Below are positions 33,191-41,408 of a stretch of 64,000 nt of DNA, piece after piece. The notes beneath the pieces were generated by a model. That model worked only from the letters and a program-made list of their open reading frames with translations. It made no database searches and was not told the origin of the DNA. The position numbers and the translations under genes were made by a program. Source of the stretch: JACVRW01 sp963827065 (lineage in GTDB: Bacteria > Actinomycetota > Thermoleophilia > Solirubrobacterales > Thermoleophilaceae); NCBI GenBank assembly GCA_963827065.1, contig CAWGZM010000008.1:62001-126000 (forward strand). The letters are read 5' to 3'. The stretch's first letter is position 1, and each line of letters starts with the position of its first letter.

Positions 33191-34131
33191 GCCGGGACCC
33201 AGGTGTAGCCGAGCGCGCGGGCGACGCTGCTGCGGCGGACGATGTCGGAGAAGCCCTCGCCGAATGCCTGCTCGACGGGGTCGGGGCCGGGCGCAACTAC
33301 GGGACGGTCGGTGCCGTGCACGAGCTGGCCGATCCCCACGACGCTCGCCATCGCCCCAACCGCCCGCGCGCCGTAGGAGGAGGTGTCGTAGAAGCAGAGC
33401 TCGTCGTGGAGCGCCGCCTCGCGCTCAGGGCCGCCGCGCGCGGCCGTGCGCTCTGCCTGCAGCGGCGCCAGTCCGGCGAGCATGGCGAAGATCACGCGCA
33501 GGCGCGGGAACTCGGCCCGGAGCGCCCCCTGAAAGCCGTGCCAGGCGGCGTGCTGCTGCGCCACGTAGTCGGTGCAGGGCGACCACCAGGCCGGGTCGGC
33601 CGACGTGCGCGACCGGCCCGCGGGGCCCGGGTGCACGAACAGCGGCGCGCTCTCCCGCTCGAGCACGTCGAGCAGCTCACGCAGCTCCGCGCCCGGGCGC
33701 GGCGAGCCGAGCTCGGCGGCGGGCAGGCACACGCCCGCCGCGCCGGCAGCGAGCGCTTCGCGAGCGAGCTCGGCTCGGTCGGCCGCGGGCGGATGAGGTA
33801 CCGCGGCCCACCAGCCGAGCTCGCCCGGAAGCAGGTCCCCGTGCTCGTTCCAGGCCGAGACGGCGGAGAGGAGGGAGTCCGCCCCGACCGGGCACGAGAG
33901 CGCGACGAGCGCACGGTCCACGCCCTGCCGGGCGAGCGCCTCCGCGCGCAGCTGCGGGTCGTGGTCGCGGGGGTCGACCTCGAAAGCGGGCTCCGCCTCG
34001 AGGCTGATCTCCCAGCGCCCGGCCCGCCAGACGGCGCGCGGGGCACTTGCGCGGAGCTCCAGCACGCGCAGAACCGTCTCCGGCCAGAGGTGCTGGTGGA
34101 CGTCGTATGCACTCGCCACGGCGCTGACCAT
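33187..34131 (-). CDS. Amidohydrolase-family metal-dependent hydrolase
   Basis: A 314-residue TIM-barrel hydrolase of the amidohydrolase-2 type. The N-terminal metal motif is DVHQHLW, FVHPGPAG is in the middle, and GTDRPV carries the C-terminal aspartate. The substrate is unknown; relatives include decarboxylases and lactonases. A TATAGA -10 element (34140-34145) lies only 8 nt upstream of the ATG, suggesting a leaderless message. It is coupled to the cysteine dioxygenase gene (4-nt overlap). Confidence 0.82.
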   Translation of the reverse strand: MVSAVASAYDVHQHLWPETVLRVLELRASAPRAVWRAGRWEISLEAEPAFEVDPRDHDPQLRAEALARQGVDRALVALSCPVGADSLLSAVSAWNEHGDLLPGELGWWAAVPHPPAADRAELAREALAAGAAGVCLPAAELGSPRPGAELRELLDVLERESAPLFVHPGPAGRSRTSADPAWWSPCTDYVAQQHAAWHGFQGALRAEFPRLRVIFAMLAGLAPLQAERTAARGGPEREAALHDELCFYDTSSYGARAVGAMASVVGIGQLVHGTDRPVVAPGPDPVEQAFGEGFSDIVRRSSVARALGYTWVPA

Positions 34132-34139
34132 AGCAATTC

Positions 34140-34145
34140 TCTATA
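34140..34145 (-). promoter_or_regulatory. -10 element of a probable leaderless promoter
   Basis: On the minus strand TATAGA is followed after 8 nt by the ATG of the amidohydrolase gene, with no ribosome site between. The local A+T richness stands out from the surroundings. No convincing -35 was found. Confidence 0.4.
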
Positions 34146-34167
34146 AAGTTGGTCGGGATAGAGGAGA

Positions 34168-34758
34168 TTAGCCCGCCGGCGGCATCATCGGCGGCGGCAA
34201 CAGCGCTCCGCCGAAGCAGAACTCGCGCCCGATCGGCAGCTCCGCATCGAGCGCCCGCCGGTATGAGCGTGCGCTCGTCATGCACGCGTGGTCGCGCTCC
34301 CAGCTGTCGGGCACGATGCGCGCGACCCAGCCGCCGCCGTAGGGCTGCGCGAGCAGGGCGTGGGGCGCGCGCTCGAGCAGCCCGTTCAGCGCCACGACCG
34401 AGCCCGCGAGCGGCGAGCAGATCACGACCGTGCGCCCGGAGCGGCCCTGGACGGTCGCGAGCGTCTGACCGTGATCGACCCGCTCGACCGCCCAGAACCT
34501 GATCTCGGGGGTGAACCAGAGCATCTCGCCGAGCGGTGCCGTCACCCCGACGGTCGCCACGCCGTCCTGCATCTGCGCCCACACGTGTCGCGGCGTGAGG
34601 TAGTGCCGGTCCGAAGGCAGCGCATAGCGCGCCGAGGCACCCGCCCGCGTGATCGAGATCTCGGTCACGTCCGAGTGCGAGACTGCACCGGGCGCCGGAC
34701 GGAAGCCCGGCGCGCCGAATCTGTCAGAAACGAGGCGGTCCCCCGACTCTCCTTTCAT
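34168..34758 (-). CDS. Glycine-cleavage H-like protein lacking the lipoyl lysine
   Basis: A 196-residue protein. Residues about 55-155 follow the H-protein fold: TPRHVWAQMQDGVATVGVT, APLGEMLWF, CSPLAGSVVALNGLL and QPYGGGWVARI line up with the family's hammerhead and C-terminal helix regions. The loop that should read E-S-V-K-A, where lysine is lipoylated, is TVQGRSGRT (102-110) and has no lysine. It cannot act as a classic glycine-cleavage carrier. A Pro/Met-rich tail follows. The start is uncertain: the ATG at 34758 leaves no space to the divergent sigma gene, and a GTG at 34668 is an alternative. Confidence 0.65.
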   Translation of the reverse strand: MKGESGDRLVSDRFGAPGFRPAPGAVSHSDVTEISITRAGASARYALPSDRHYLTPRHVWAQMQDGVATVGVTAPLGEMLWFTPEIRFWAVERVDHGQTLATVQGRSGRTVVICSPLAGSVVALNGLLERAPHALLAQPYGGGWVARIVPDSWERDHACMTSARSYRRALDAELPIGREFCFGGALLPPPMMPPAG

Positions 34759-35399
34759 TGGCGACGTTCCGAGAGCTTCCCGAGCACGGTCTGAGCGGGC
34801 TCAGCGATGACGAGCTCATCGACTACCTGCGTGCGGCCCGCGAGGCCGGGCGCCACGAGGCGATGAAGGCGGCCATCGCGGTGCTCGTTCACGGCTACTA
34901 CGGCACGCTGCTGAACCGCGCGCGCCTGAAGCTGCCCGAGGCCGACGTCGAGGACGTGGTGTCGGAGACGCTCCTCAGCGCGATCGCATCCGCCTTCGAC
35001 GGCAGGTCGATCGGCGAGTTCAGGAGCTGGATGCACACGATCCTCTCGCGCCGGATCGCCGACTACCACGACGACAGGAGCCGCAAGCCGAAGACCGCGC
35101 CGCTCCCGAGCGAGCACCAGGGCGACGAGGAGGTCTGGGGCACGGAGCCGAGCGAGCCCTTCGAGGGCGACGCCCTGCACGCCCGCGGCTGTCTCGAGCT
35201 GGCCTACGGGGAGCTCGAGAACGGCGCCCACCGGCACGTGATCGACCTGTACGTGCTCGGCCCGCACAGCGCAGCCCGGACGGCGGAGCTCGTCGGCGAC
35301 GAGATGACGGAGGCCAACGTGCATCAGATCTCGTCGCGCTTCCAGAGGCGTGTCCGGGAGCTGATCGAAGAGGGCAGCGATACTGCCGGTGCGCCATGA
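34758..35399 (+). CDS. ECF-type RNA polymerase sigma factor
   Basis: About 213 residues. Region 2 covers roughly residues 15-95 (LLNRARLKLPEADVEDVVSE and FRSWMHTILSRRIADYHDD). Region 4 is about 140-205 (HVIDLYVLGPHSAARTAEL and VHQISSRFQRRVRELI). It lacks region 3, as sigma-70 ECF members do. The only in-frame start before region 2 is the TTG at 34758, which shares its first base with the divergent ATG, so the start is weakly supported. The stop overlaps the next gene by 4 nt, the usual arrangement with an anti-sigma partner. Confidence 0.82.
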   Translation: MATFRELPEHGLSGLSDDELIDYLRAAREAGRHEAMKAAIAVLVHGYYGTLLNRARLKLPEADVEDVVSETLLSAIASAFDGRSIGEFRSWMHTILSRRIADYHDDRSRKPKTAPLPSEHQGDEEVWGTEPSEPFEGDALHARGCLELAYGELENGAHRHVIDLYVLGPHSAARTAELVGDEMTEANVHQISSRFQRRVRELIEEGSDTAGAP

Positions 35400-36037
35400 C
35401 GGACGTCGAGCGACTGCTCTCGGAGTACAAGCAGGCCGACCGCGAGGATCCGGCCGGCGCCGATCCGCGGCCCTATCTCGAGCGCGTCTCGGGCAGCGAT
35501 CGCGAGCTGCTCACCGGCATGATCGACGCGTACCTCGAGCGCGCGCCGCGGCGCAAGTTCGACGCCGAGGCGTTCCGAGCGGCGCCGGCGGCGGGGGTCA
35601 TCGCCGAGGGGGTGCAGCGCTCGCTCGCCGGCGAGAGCGGGATCTGGCCGGCGCTGTTGCCACGGCTGCGCAAACGGTCCGAGCTGAGGCGCGCCGAGCT
35701 CGTGGACCAGCTCGCGGCCCGGCTCGGCGCGCAGTCGCAGGAGCGCAAGGTCGGCGAGTACTACCACCGCATGGAGCAGGGCCTGCTGCCCGCGGCGGGC
35801 GTGTCCGACACGGTGCTCGAGGCGCTGGGCAAGATCGTCGGCTGGAGCGCCGAGGCGCTCCGCAAGGCGGGCGACATGCCGGCCCCCGGCCCGCCGCGCA
35901 GCGACGCGGGCGCGGTGTTCGCGCGTACCCACCGCGGGGCCGCGACGGCGCCCGGGCCCGAGATGCCCGACGAGGCGCCGGCCGCGGAGTGGGACGAGGT
36001 CGACCGCCTCTTCCGTGGCGCGCCTCCGTCAGCTTGA
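35396..36037 (+). CDS. Putative XRE-like regulator / anti-sigma candidate
   Basis: A 213-residue soluble protein overlapping the sigma gene by 4 nt. Residues about 97-150 (LVDQLAARLGAQSQERKVGE, YYHRMEQGLL, VSDTVLEALGKIVG) resemble a degenerate XRE helix-turn-helix with the E-x-G turn. The N-terminal 90 residues are helical and acidic/basic, and the C-terminal 50 are Pro/Ala-rich. I do not recognise a named family. Its coupling to an ECF sigma and closeness to an ImmA/IrrE peptidase suggest a cytoplasmic anti-sigma or repressor cleaved by that peptidase (inference). Confidence 0.6.
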   Translation: MTDVERLLSEYKQADREDPAGADPRPYLERVSGSDRELLTGMIDAYLERAPRRKFDAEAFRAAPAAGVIAEGVQRSLAGESGIWPALLPRLRKRSELRRAELVDQLAARLGAQSQERKVGEYYHRMEQGLLPAAGVSDTVLEALGKIVGWSAEALRKAGDMPAPGPPRSDAGAVFARTHRGAATAPGPEMPDEAPAAEWDEVDRLFRGAPPSA

Positions 36038-36061
36038 CGCGGGCGCGGCGACCACACCCCC

Positions 36062-36268
36062 ATGCACGAACTGCTCGCCCTGTACAGGGCTGCCCTCCGC
36101 TCCGGAGACCGGCGGCTCGCGGCCGCGCTCAGCCGTGCCCTGCGAGCCGATCGCGCCCTGCACGAGCGCGCCGACCTCGACCTGCAGGAGCTGCCGCGCT
36201 CGCCGCCGCGCCCCTCGGCGGCGGGCGAGCGCGTCGTGCGGGCGGTGCTGCGCCGGCTCATCTCGTAG
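36062..36268 (+). CDS. Small basic helical protein, unknown function
   Basis: A 68-residue frame starting at the ATG at 36062, rich in Ala, Arg and Leu: MHELLALYRAALRSGDRRLA, then two more predicted amphipathic helices. No family is recognised. It lies 24 nt after the XRE-like gene and 33 nt before the ImmA/IrrE gene, which makes a real gene in the same operon plausible. The base composition alone cannot prove it. Confidence 0.45.
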   Translation: MHELLALYRAALRSGDRRLAAALSRALRADRALHERADLDLQELPRSPPRPSAAGERVVRAVLRRLIS

Positions 36269-36301
36269 CCGCGCCGGCTCTCGCCTACGATCGAGGGGCT
36301 C

Positions 36302-36856
36302 ATGCAGTCTGAGATCGAGCAGCGGGCCGAGGAGGTGCTGGCCGGCGTTCCCGACTGGCTCTGGAACGGGCAGACGCTGCCGGTGCCGGTCGACGACATC
36401 GCCGATTCGTGCTTCGGCCTGTGGGTGCGCGAGGTCGAGGACCTGCGCAGCGCGCCGGGCGTGCCGGTGATCGAGGAGACGCGCGGCCTGTCCGGGCTGC
36501 TGCTGCCCTCGATCGGAGAGATCTGGGTGAGCGCACCCGAGGCGCGCGAGTGGCCCGGCCGGCGCCGCTTCACGATCTCGCACGAGCTCGGCCACTGGTG
36601 CCTGCACCGGACCGACGGCGCCGTCTGGTGCCGCAAGCACGCGGTGGACCCGCCCGACGGCGACGCCCCCGTCCCCGCCCGGCCACGCGCCGAGGCCGAG
36701 GCGGACGAGTTCGCCGCCGCCCTGCTGATGCCCGCCAGGCTGATCCGCCGCCACTACGAGCGCATCGGCACGCGCCCGGACCGCTTCCAGCTGCTCTGCA
36801 CCGCCTTCGGCGCATCGGGCGCGGCGATGAGCCGGCGGCTCCGGCGCGTGATCTGA
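36302..36856 (+). CDS. ImmA/IrrE family metallo-endopeptidase
   Basis: A 184-residue zinc peptidase. The catalytic motif is RRFTISHELGHW (His94, Glu95, His98), and EAEADEFAAALLMPARLI supplies the third ligand (probably Glu133). Family members such as ImmA of ICEBs1 and IrrE/PprI of Deinococcus cleave XRE-type repressors to switch on mobile-element or stress genes. Here it closes a cluster with an ECF sigma and an XRE-like protein, which is the obvious candidate substrate. Confidence 0.9.
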   Translation: MQSEIEQRAEEVLAGVPDWLWNGQTLPVPVDDIADSCFGLWVREVEDLRSAPGVPVIEETRGLSGLLLPSIGEIWVSAPEAREWPGRRRFTISHELGHWCLHRTDGAVWCRKHAVDPPDGDAPVPARPRAEAEADEFAAALLMPARLIRRHYERIGTRPDRFQLLCTAFGASGAAMSRRLRRVI

Positions 36857-36871
36857 GCCCCAGGCGCCGGC

Positions 36872-38254
36872 TTGCGACGTTCGCTCCTTCTGTGGCTGCT
36901 CCTGTTCGGCGCCTACGCGGCGACCATCGGGCTGCACGCCTTCGGCGCCTCCGAATACGCGGGCGCCGAGCCGCACCACCTGCTCACGGCCGAGTCGATC
37001 GTGGAGGACGGCGACTTCGACCTCCGCAACCAGTACGCGACGCGGGCGTACGAGGACTTCTACCCGTATGAGCTGCGCCCCGAGGGACGGGACACCGAGG
37101 GGCGCCTGCACGAACCCTTCGGGATCGGCTTCGCCGCAGCCATCGCGCCGGCGTACGCGCTCGGCGGCGCCAAGGCGGTCGAGCTCTTCCTGGCCGCCCT
37201 CGCGGCGCTGGCGGTGGCGCTCGCCTACCGGCTCGCGTTGCGCGTGGTGCCGGATCCGTGGGCGCTCGGTGGCGCGGCGGCGGTAGGCCTGTCACCGCCG
37301 CTGCTCGCCTACGGCAGCGCCGTCTACCCCGAGCCCGCCGCCGCGGCGGCACTTGCCGGAGCGGCGCTGCTCGCGGTGCGGCTCGACGGCCGCGCGGGCA
37401 GGCGCGACGCGATCTCCTGCTTCGCGCTGCTCGGCGCACTGCCCTGGCTAGGGCTCAGGTTCAGCGCGGCCGGCGTGCTCGTCGGCTACGTGGCTGCGCG
37501 TGCGCTCTGGCGCGCACGGCGGCGCACGCTCGCCGTCGGGAGCGTCGAGCTCGCCCTGTTCAGCCTCGCGCTCTACGTCGGGTTGAACGAGGCGCTCTTC
37601 GGCGGCCCCACCCCCTACGCCGCCCTCGATCCCGGTGAGAGCGCCACCGGCAGCTCATCGCCGGGGGGCTACCTCGAGCGCAGCTACCGCCTCGTCGCCC
37701 TCTTCCTGGACCGCGACTTCGGGCTGCTCCGCTGGGCGCCGGTCCTGCTGCTCGCGTTCGCCGGGCTCTGGTGGCTCTGGCGCACGCGCCGCGACCGGCT
37801 CGCCCGGGCCGTCCCGCAGCTCCGCGAGGTCGAGCTCACGGCCGGGCTGTGCGCGGCGGTGCTCGGCGTGCAGCTGCTCGTCGCGGCGTTCCTCGCGCCG
37901 ACGATGTTCGGCTTCTGGTTCCCACCCCGCCAGCTGGTCGCCGTGCTGCCGCTCGCGACCCCGCTGGTCGCCTGGGGGCTCCGCCATGCCCCGCGCGTGG
38001 GCAGCGCGCTGGCGGCGCTCACGCTCGCCGCGTCCGTGTGGCTCTTCGTCGACGTGCGCTGGGGCGGCGGCTCGCTCGTCGACGACCCTCCCGAAGCGCC
38101 CTTCGGGCCGCTGACCGGTGCGCTGCCGCGCTTCGGCTCGGGCGACGACTGGCCGTATTGGCTCGCCGGCGCGCTCGGGGCGGCGCTGACGGCGCTCGTG
38201 CTGATCGAGCTGAGGTCGGCGCGCTGGCAGACTGTGCGGCATGGCGGACGCTGA
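36872..38254 (+). CDS. Polytopic membrane protein, glycosyltransferase (PMT/GT39)-like
   Basis: A 460-residue protein from a TTG start with 10-12 membrane helices. The first outer loop contains GAEPHHLLTAESIVEDGDFD and LHEPFGIGF, the kind of acidic first loop found in lipid-linked sugar transferases of the GT-C group. Long hydrophobic segments follow, with a Gly/Ser-rich loop near residue 260. It would transfer a sugar from a polyprenyl donor outside the membrane. Assignment to the GT-C fold is by topology only. It starts 15 nt after the ImmA/IrrE stop. Confidence 0.6.
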   Translation: MRRSLLLWLLLFGAYAATIGLHAFGASEYAGAEPHHLLTAESIVEDGDFDLRNQYATRAYEDFYPYELRPEGRDTEGRLHEPFGIGFAAAIAPAYALGGAKAVELFLAALAALAVALAYRLALRVVPDPWALGGAAAVGLSPPLLAYGSAVYPEPAAAAALAGAALLAVRLDGRAGRRDAISCFALLGALPWLGLRFSAAGVLVGYVAARALWRARRRTLAVGSVELALFSLALYVGLNEALFGGPTPYAALDPGESATGSSSPGGYLERSYRLVALFLDRDFGLLRWAPVLLLAFAGLWWLWRTRRDRLARAVPQLREVELTAGLCAAVLGVQLLVAAFLAPTMFGFWFPPRQLVAVLPLATPLVAWGLRHAPRVGSALAALTLAASVWLFVDVRWGGGSLVDDPPEAPFGPLTGALPRFGSGDDWPYWLAGALGAALTALVLIELRSARWQTVRHGGR

Positions 38255-38582
38255 CACGGCGCGCAGGCTCGCCGAGGCCCTCCCCGGCGTCGAGGAGGGA
38301 ACCTCGTACGGAACGCCCTCCTGGAAGGTGCGCGGCAAGTTCTTCGCACGCCTGCGCGACGACGACACCGTGCTCGTCGCCAAGGTCGAGAAGGGCGAGA
38401 AGCGGCTGCTGATGGAGGCCGAGCCGGACGTCTTCTTCGAGACTCCGCACTACCAGGGCTACGGCTACATGCTGGTCCGGCTGGCGAACATCGACGACGA
38501 CGAGCTGGCCGAGGTGGTCGAGGACGCCTGGCGGCTGGCGGCGCCCAAGACGCTCGTCAAGGAGCGCGACGAGGCGGCCTAG
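38241..38582 (+). CDS. MmcQ/YjbR family protein
   Basis: A 113-residue protein with the YjbR pattern: LAEALPGVEEGTSYGTPSWK, GKFFARLRDD, LLMEAEPDVFFETPHYQGYG and VLVRLANI-like segments. The family has a double-wing DNA-binding-like fold (CyaY-like), but its function is unsettled. It overlaps the end of the membrane protein gene by 14 nt. Confidence 0.88.
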   Translation: MADADTARRLAEALPGVEEGTSYGTPSWKVRGKFFARLRDDDTVLVAKVEKGEKRLLMEAEPDVFFETPHYQGYGYMLVRLANIDDDELAEVVEDAWRLAAPKTLVKERDEAA

Positions 38583-38623
38583 GCGCGGGGAATATTCCTC
38601 CGCCTGAGACGTCCACCACAGCG

Positions 38624-39118
38624 ATGTACCGCTACGAGCAGACGAACTGGCCGCGGCGCGTCATGCGCCTCTCCGGAGCGGTGCCGCCGATCACCTGGTT
38701 CTACGCCCGCGCCCTGCATCACATCGACCGTCTGGTTTACCGGGCGAGCCGCGGCCGGACCACCTTTACCTCCTGGGTCGCGGGGCTGCCGATCATGATG
38801 CTGACGACCACCGGCGCGAGGAGCGGCCGCAGGCGAACGCTGCCGGTGATCGGCGTGCCACACGACGAGTGCGTGGTGGTGATCGCCTCCAACTACGGGC
38901 AGGACAACAACCCGGCCTGGTACCACAACCTGCGGGCCCACCCCCACGCCCACATCCTCTTCGAGGGCGAGCGGCGAAACGTGGTCGCGCGCGAGCTCAG
39001 CGGCGACGAGCGTGAGCATTGGTACGCGCGCGGGGTCGAGATCTACCCGGGCTGGACGGAGTACCGCAAGCGCACTCACCGGGAGATCCCGGTGATCGAG
39101 CTGCGGCCGGCGCCCTAG
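38624..39118 (+). CDS. F420H2-dependent nitroreductase-family protein (DDN-like)
   Basis: A 164-residue split-barrel protein with LTTTGARSGRRRTLPV and NPAWYHNLRAHPHAHILFEG, the hallmarks of the deazaflavin-dependent nitroreductase family (PF04075). Members use reduced cofactor F420 in actinobacteria. The substrate is unknown. The N-terminal 50 residues are an extra amphipathic stretch. It overlaps the convergent CHAD gene by 4 nt at their ends. Confidence 0.88.
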   Translation: MYRYEQTNWPRRVMRLSGAVPPITWFYARALHHIDRLVYRASRGRTTFTSWVAGLPIMMLTTTGARSGRRRTLPVIGVPHDECVVVIASNYGQDNNPAWYHNLRAHPHAHILFEGERRNVVARELSGDEREHWYARGVEIYPGWTEYRKRTHREIPVIELRPAP

Positions 39119-40002
39119 ACCGCTGCCGGCTCGCGCGAGGCCTCGTAGAGCCGCTCGAGCCGGCGGAGGAAGACCTTCGGCCGGTCGGCGTAGAGGCGGG
39201 CCCCCAGCTCGAGTGCCTCCGCCTGCAGGTCGCTGCGGCGCCGCTCGGCCGCCTCGACCAGCTCGGGCACCGGCTCGGCGTGGTCGCGCGCCCACTGCAA
39301 CAGGACCGCCAGGTCGTGGTCGTCGCCGAGCCGGTCCGAGAGCTCGTGGGCCTCGTCGCCGACCGCCTTCATCACCGGCTTCCAGAGCTCGCGCAGCAGC
39401 TCGTGGTCGTACCAGAGCTCCTTGGCTTGCTTGCGCCACTCATGGAGGCCCTCGACGCTCGGGTTCTTCTGCATCGCCCGCCATTCGGACCGGCCGCGCC
39501 GGTACATGCGCCGCAGGCCCGGCTCGAGCGCGGCGAAGCTGTCGTCCTCGAGCGGCCAGTCGACGACGCGCGCGCGAGCCTCGCTGAGGATCTCGATCGC
39601 CTCGCCGGCGGCCTGTTGGCGGCCGCCCCCGCCCGTGCGCAGGCGGTGCGCCTCGAGCGCCTGGCGCAGCGGCCCGCTAACCGCCTCGTCGAGCTCGAGC
39701 TTCTCCAGGGTCACCAGCATCACGTCCGCGTCGCGCAGCCCGGCCAGGGCGGCAGCGGCGTCGCGGAAGCAGGCGTTCTCGCGCCGGTACACGCTCCCGC
39801 CGAGCTCGCCGCGCACCAGCCGCAGCAGCGCGCGCAGCTTCTTCATGTCCTTGCGGGCGTTGTGGACGGCCTCCTCCGGGCTGCTCTCCACCGCGCCGCT
39901 CAGCTCGTCGATCGCGTGGTCGATGCGCCCGCGGGCCACGCGCGCGATGCCCTCCGGGAGCGGCTCGCCACGCTTCAGCCGGTACTCGCGCGCGTCGCTC
40001 AC
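39115..40002 (-). CDS. CHAD domain protein
   Basis: A 295-residue all-helical protein with a CHAD domain. VHNARKDMKKLRALLRLV (near residue 45) has the conserved His and basic residues, and RRENACFRDAAAALAGLRDAD and WRKQAKELWYDHELL follow. CHAD domains bind inorganic polyphosphate and localise to polyphosphate granules. No CYTH phosphatase domain is attached. Confidence 0.92.
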   Translation of the reverse strand: MSDAREYRLKRGEPLPEGIARVARGRIDHAIDELSGAVESSPEEAVHNARKDMKKLRALLRLVRGELGGSVYRRENACFRDAAAALAGLRDADVMLVTLEKLELDEAVSGPLRQALEAHRLRTGGGGRQQAAGEAIEILSEARARVVDWPLEDDSFAALEPGLRRMYRRGRSEWRAMQKNPSVEGLHEWRKQAKELWYDHELLRELWKPVMKAVGDEAHELSDRLGDDHDLAVLLQWARDHAEPVPELVEAAERRRSDLQAEALELGARLYADRPKVFLRRLERLYEASREPAAV

Positions 40003-40027
40003 GAGCCCAACCTACCCAGTCCCGAGC

Positions 40028-40984
40028 TCATTGCTCACGCTCGAGCAGCCTTGCGGCGGCACTGGCGGGATCGAGGCGGCGGGCCACCACCTCGTCCAGC
40101 AGCTCCTGTACCGAGGCGTCGTCCTTCACCTGCGCCTCGAGCCGGCGCCGGAGGCGCGCCGCGGCGAGTGCGACGACCTCGTTCAGCAGGTTGCGGCGCC
40201 GTCGCTCGGCCAGCGTGCCCTGCTCCTCGATGAACTCGCGATGCTCCGCGATCTTCTCTCCGAGCTCCTCGATCCCCTCGCCCCTGCTTGCCTCGGCCTT
40301 GACGATCGGGACGCGCCAGCCCTCCTGCGGGCCGAGCGAGAGCACGCCCCGGATCTCGCGCACCATCGTGTCGGTGAGCGGGTGGTCGGACTTGTTGACG
40401 ACGATCACGTCCGGGATCTCCATCACACCGGCCTTCAGTGCCTGAATCGAATCGCCCGAGCCGGGCATCAGCGCGAGCACCACAGTGTCGGCGTGGTCGA
40501 TGATGTCGACCTCGGCCTGCCCGACGCCGACCGTCTCGAGGAAGACGTCGTCCTTGCCGGAGGCATCCATCAGGAGCACGGCCTGGAGCGTCGCCTCGGA
40601 GAGCCCCCCGAGCGAGCCGCGCGTCGCCATCGAGCGGATGTAGACACCCGGGTCGAGGAAGTGGTCGCTGAGCCGGATGCGGTCGCCGAGCAGGGCGCCG
40701 CGGGTGAACGGCGAGCTCGGGTCGATCGAGAGCACCGCCACCTCGCGCTCGGCCGCGCGGGCGTGCTCGACGAGCCGCCCGATGATCGTCGACTTGCCGA
40801 CGCCGGGCGGGCCCGTGAAGCCGACGATCGCGGCGCGGCCCGTGCTCGGGTAGACCTCGCGGACGAGCGCCCAGCCCTCGGGATCGTCGTTCTCGACCAG
40901 CGAGATCGCGCGCGCGAGGGCGCGCTTGTCGCCCGCGAGCAGGCGCTCTGCGAGGTCGGCGGCGGTGCGTCCGGGAGCGGGCAC
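40028..40984 (-). CDS. meaB: MeaB/ArgK-type G-protein chaperone of the B12 mutase
   Basis: A 318-residue SIMIBI-class GTPase. The P-loop is GPPGVGKST (58-66), followed by VLSIDPSSPFTRGALLGDR, ETVGVGQAE (switch) and VVNKSDHP (guanine specificity). MeaB loads and protects adenosylcobalamin-dependent acyl-CoA mutases. It is the expected partner of the mutase at 6672-11244, although about 29 kb away. It lies 12 nt downstream of a VOC-protein gene on the same strand. Confidence 0.94.
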   Translation of the reverse strand: MPAPGRTAADLAERLLAGDKRALARAISLVENDDPEGWALVREVYPSTGRAAIVGFTGPPGVGKSTIIGRLVEHARAAEREVAVLSIDPSSPFTRGALLGDRIRLSDHFLDPGVYIRSMATRGSLGGLSEATLQAVLLMDASGKDDVFLETVGVGQAEVDIIDHADTVVLALMPGSGDSIQALKAGVMEIPDVIVVNKSDHPLTDTMVREIRGVLSLGPQEGWRVPIVKAEASRGEGIEELGEKIAEHREFIEEQGTLAERRRRNLLNEVVALAAARLRRRLEAQVKDDASVQELLDEVVARRLDPASAAARLLEREQ

Positions 40985-40996
40985 GGAGCGCCGATC

Positions 40997-41398
40997 CTAG
41001 GGACCCCGTAGATGCTCGGCCACGTCCCAGGTCCACAGCTCGACGACGTTGCCGTCCGGGTCGTCGACGTACGCCGCGCGCCCGGCGCCGGGGAACTCGA
41101 GCAGCTCGACCTCCTGGCCGCGCTCGCGCAGCAGCGCCACCGCCCTGTCGAAGTCCTCATCGGCGATCTGCATCGCGTAGTGGACGTGCAGCCCGCCGCG
41201 GCCGCCCATCAGCCCGACCTGCGGCCGCCACAGCCCGATGCGCGTGCGCTCGCCGGCCATCACCCAGATCGCCTCACGGTTGGGCCAGCGCTCCACCACG
41301 GGGAGGCCGAGCACGCCCGCGTAGAACTCCTCCGCGGCCTCCAGGTCGACCACCTCTAGCACCAGCTCCGACACGCCCTTGACGGGGATGCCGCTCAT
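40997..41398 (-). CDS. VOC-family (glyoxalase/dioxygenase fold) protein
   Basis: A 133-residue protein with two beta-alpha-beta-beta-beta modules: VSELVLEVVDLEAAEEFYAG at the start and AYVDDPDGNVVELWTW at the end, with metal-ligand candidates His/Glu in LHVHYAMQI and VVELW. Its position directly upstream of meaB raises the possibility of a methylmalonyl-CoA epimerase-like or acyl-CoA role. The motifs are generic, so no substrate is assigned. Confidence 0.8.
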   Translation of the reverse strand: MSGIPVKGVSELVLEVVDLEAAEEFYAGVLGLPVVERWPNREAIWVMAGERTRIGLWRPQVGLMGGRGGLHVHYAMQIADEDFDRAVALLRERGQEVELLEFPGAGRAAYVDDPDGNVVELWTWDVAEHLRGP

Positions 41399-41408
41399 GC
41401 GGCCGACC

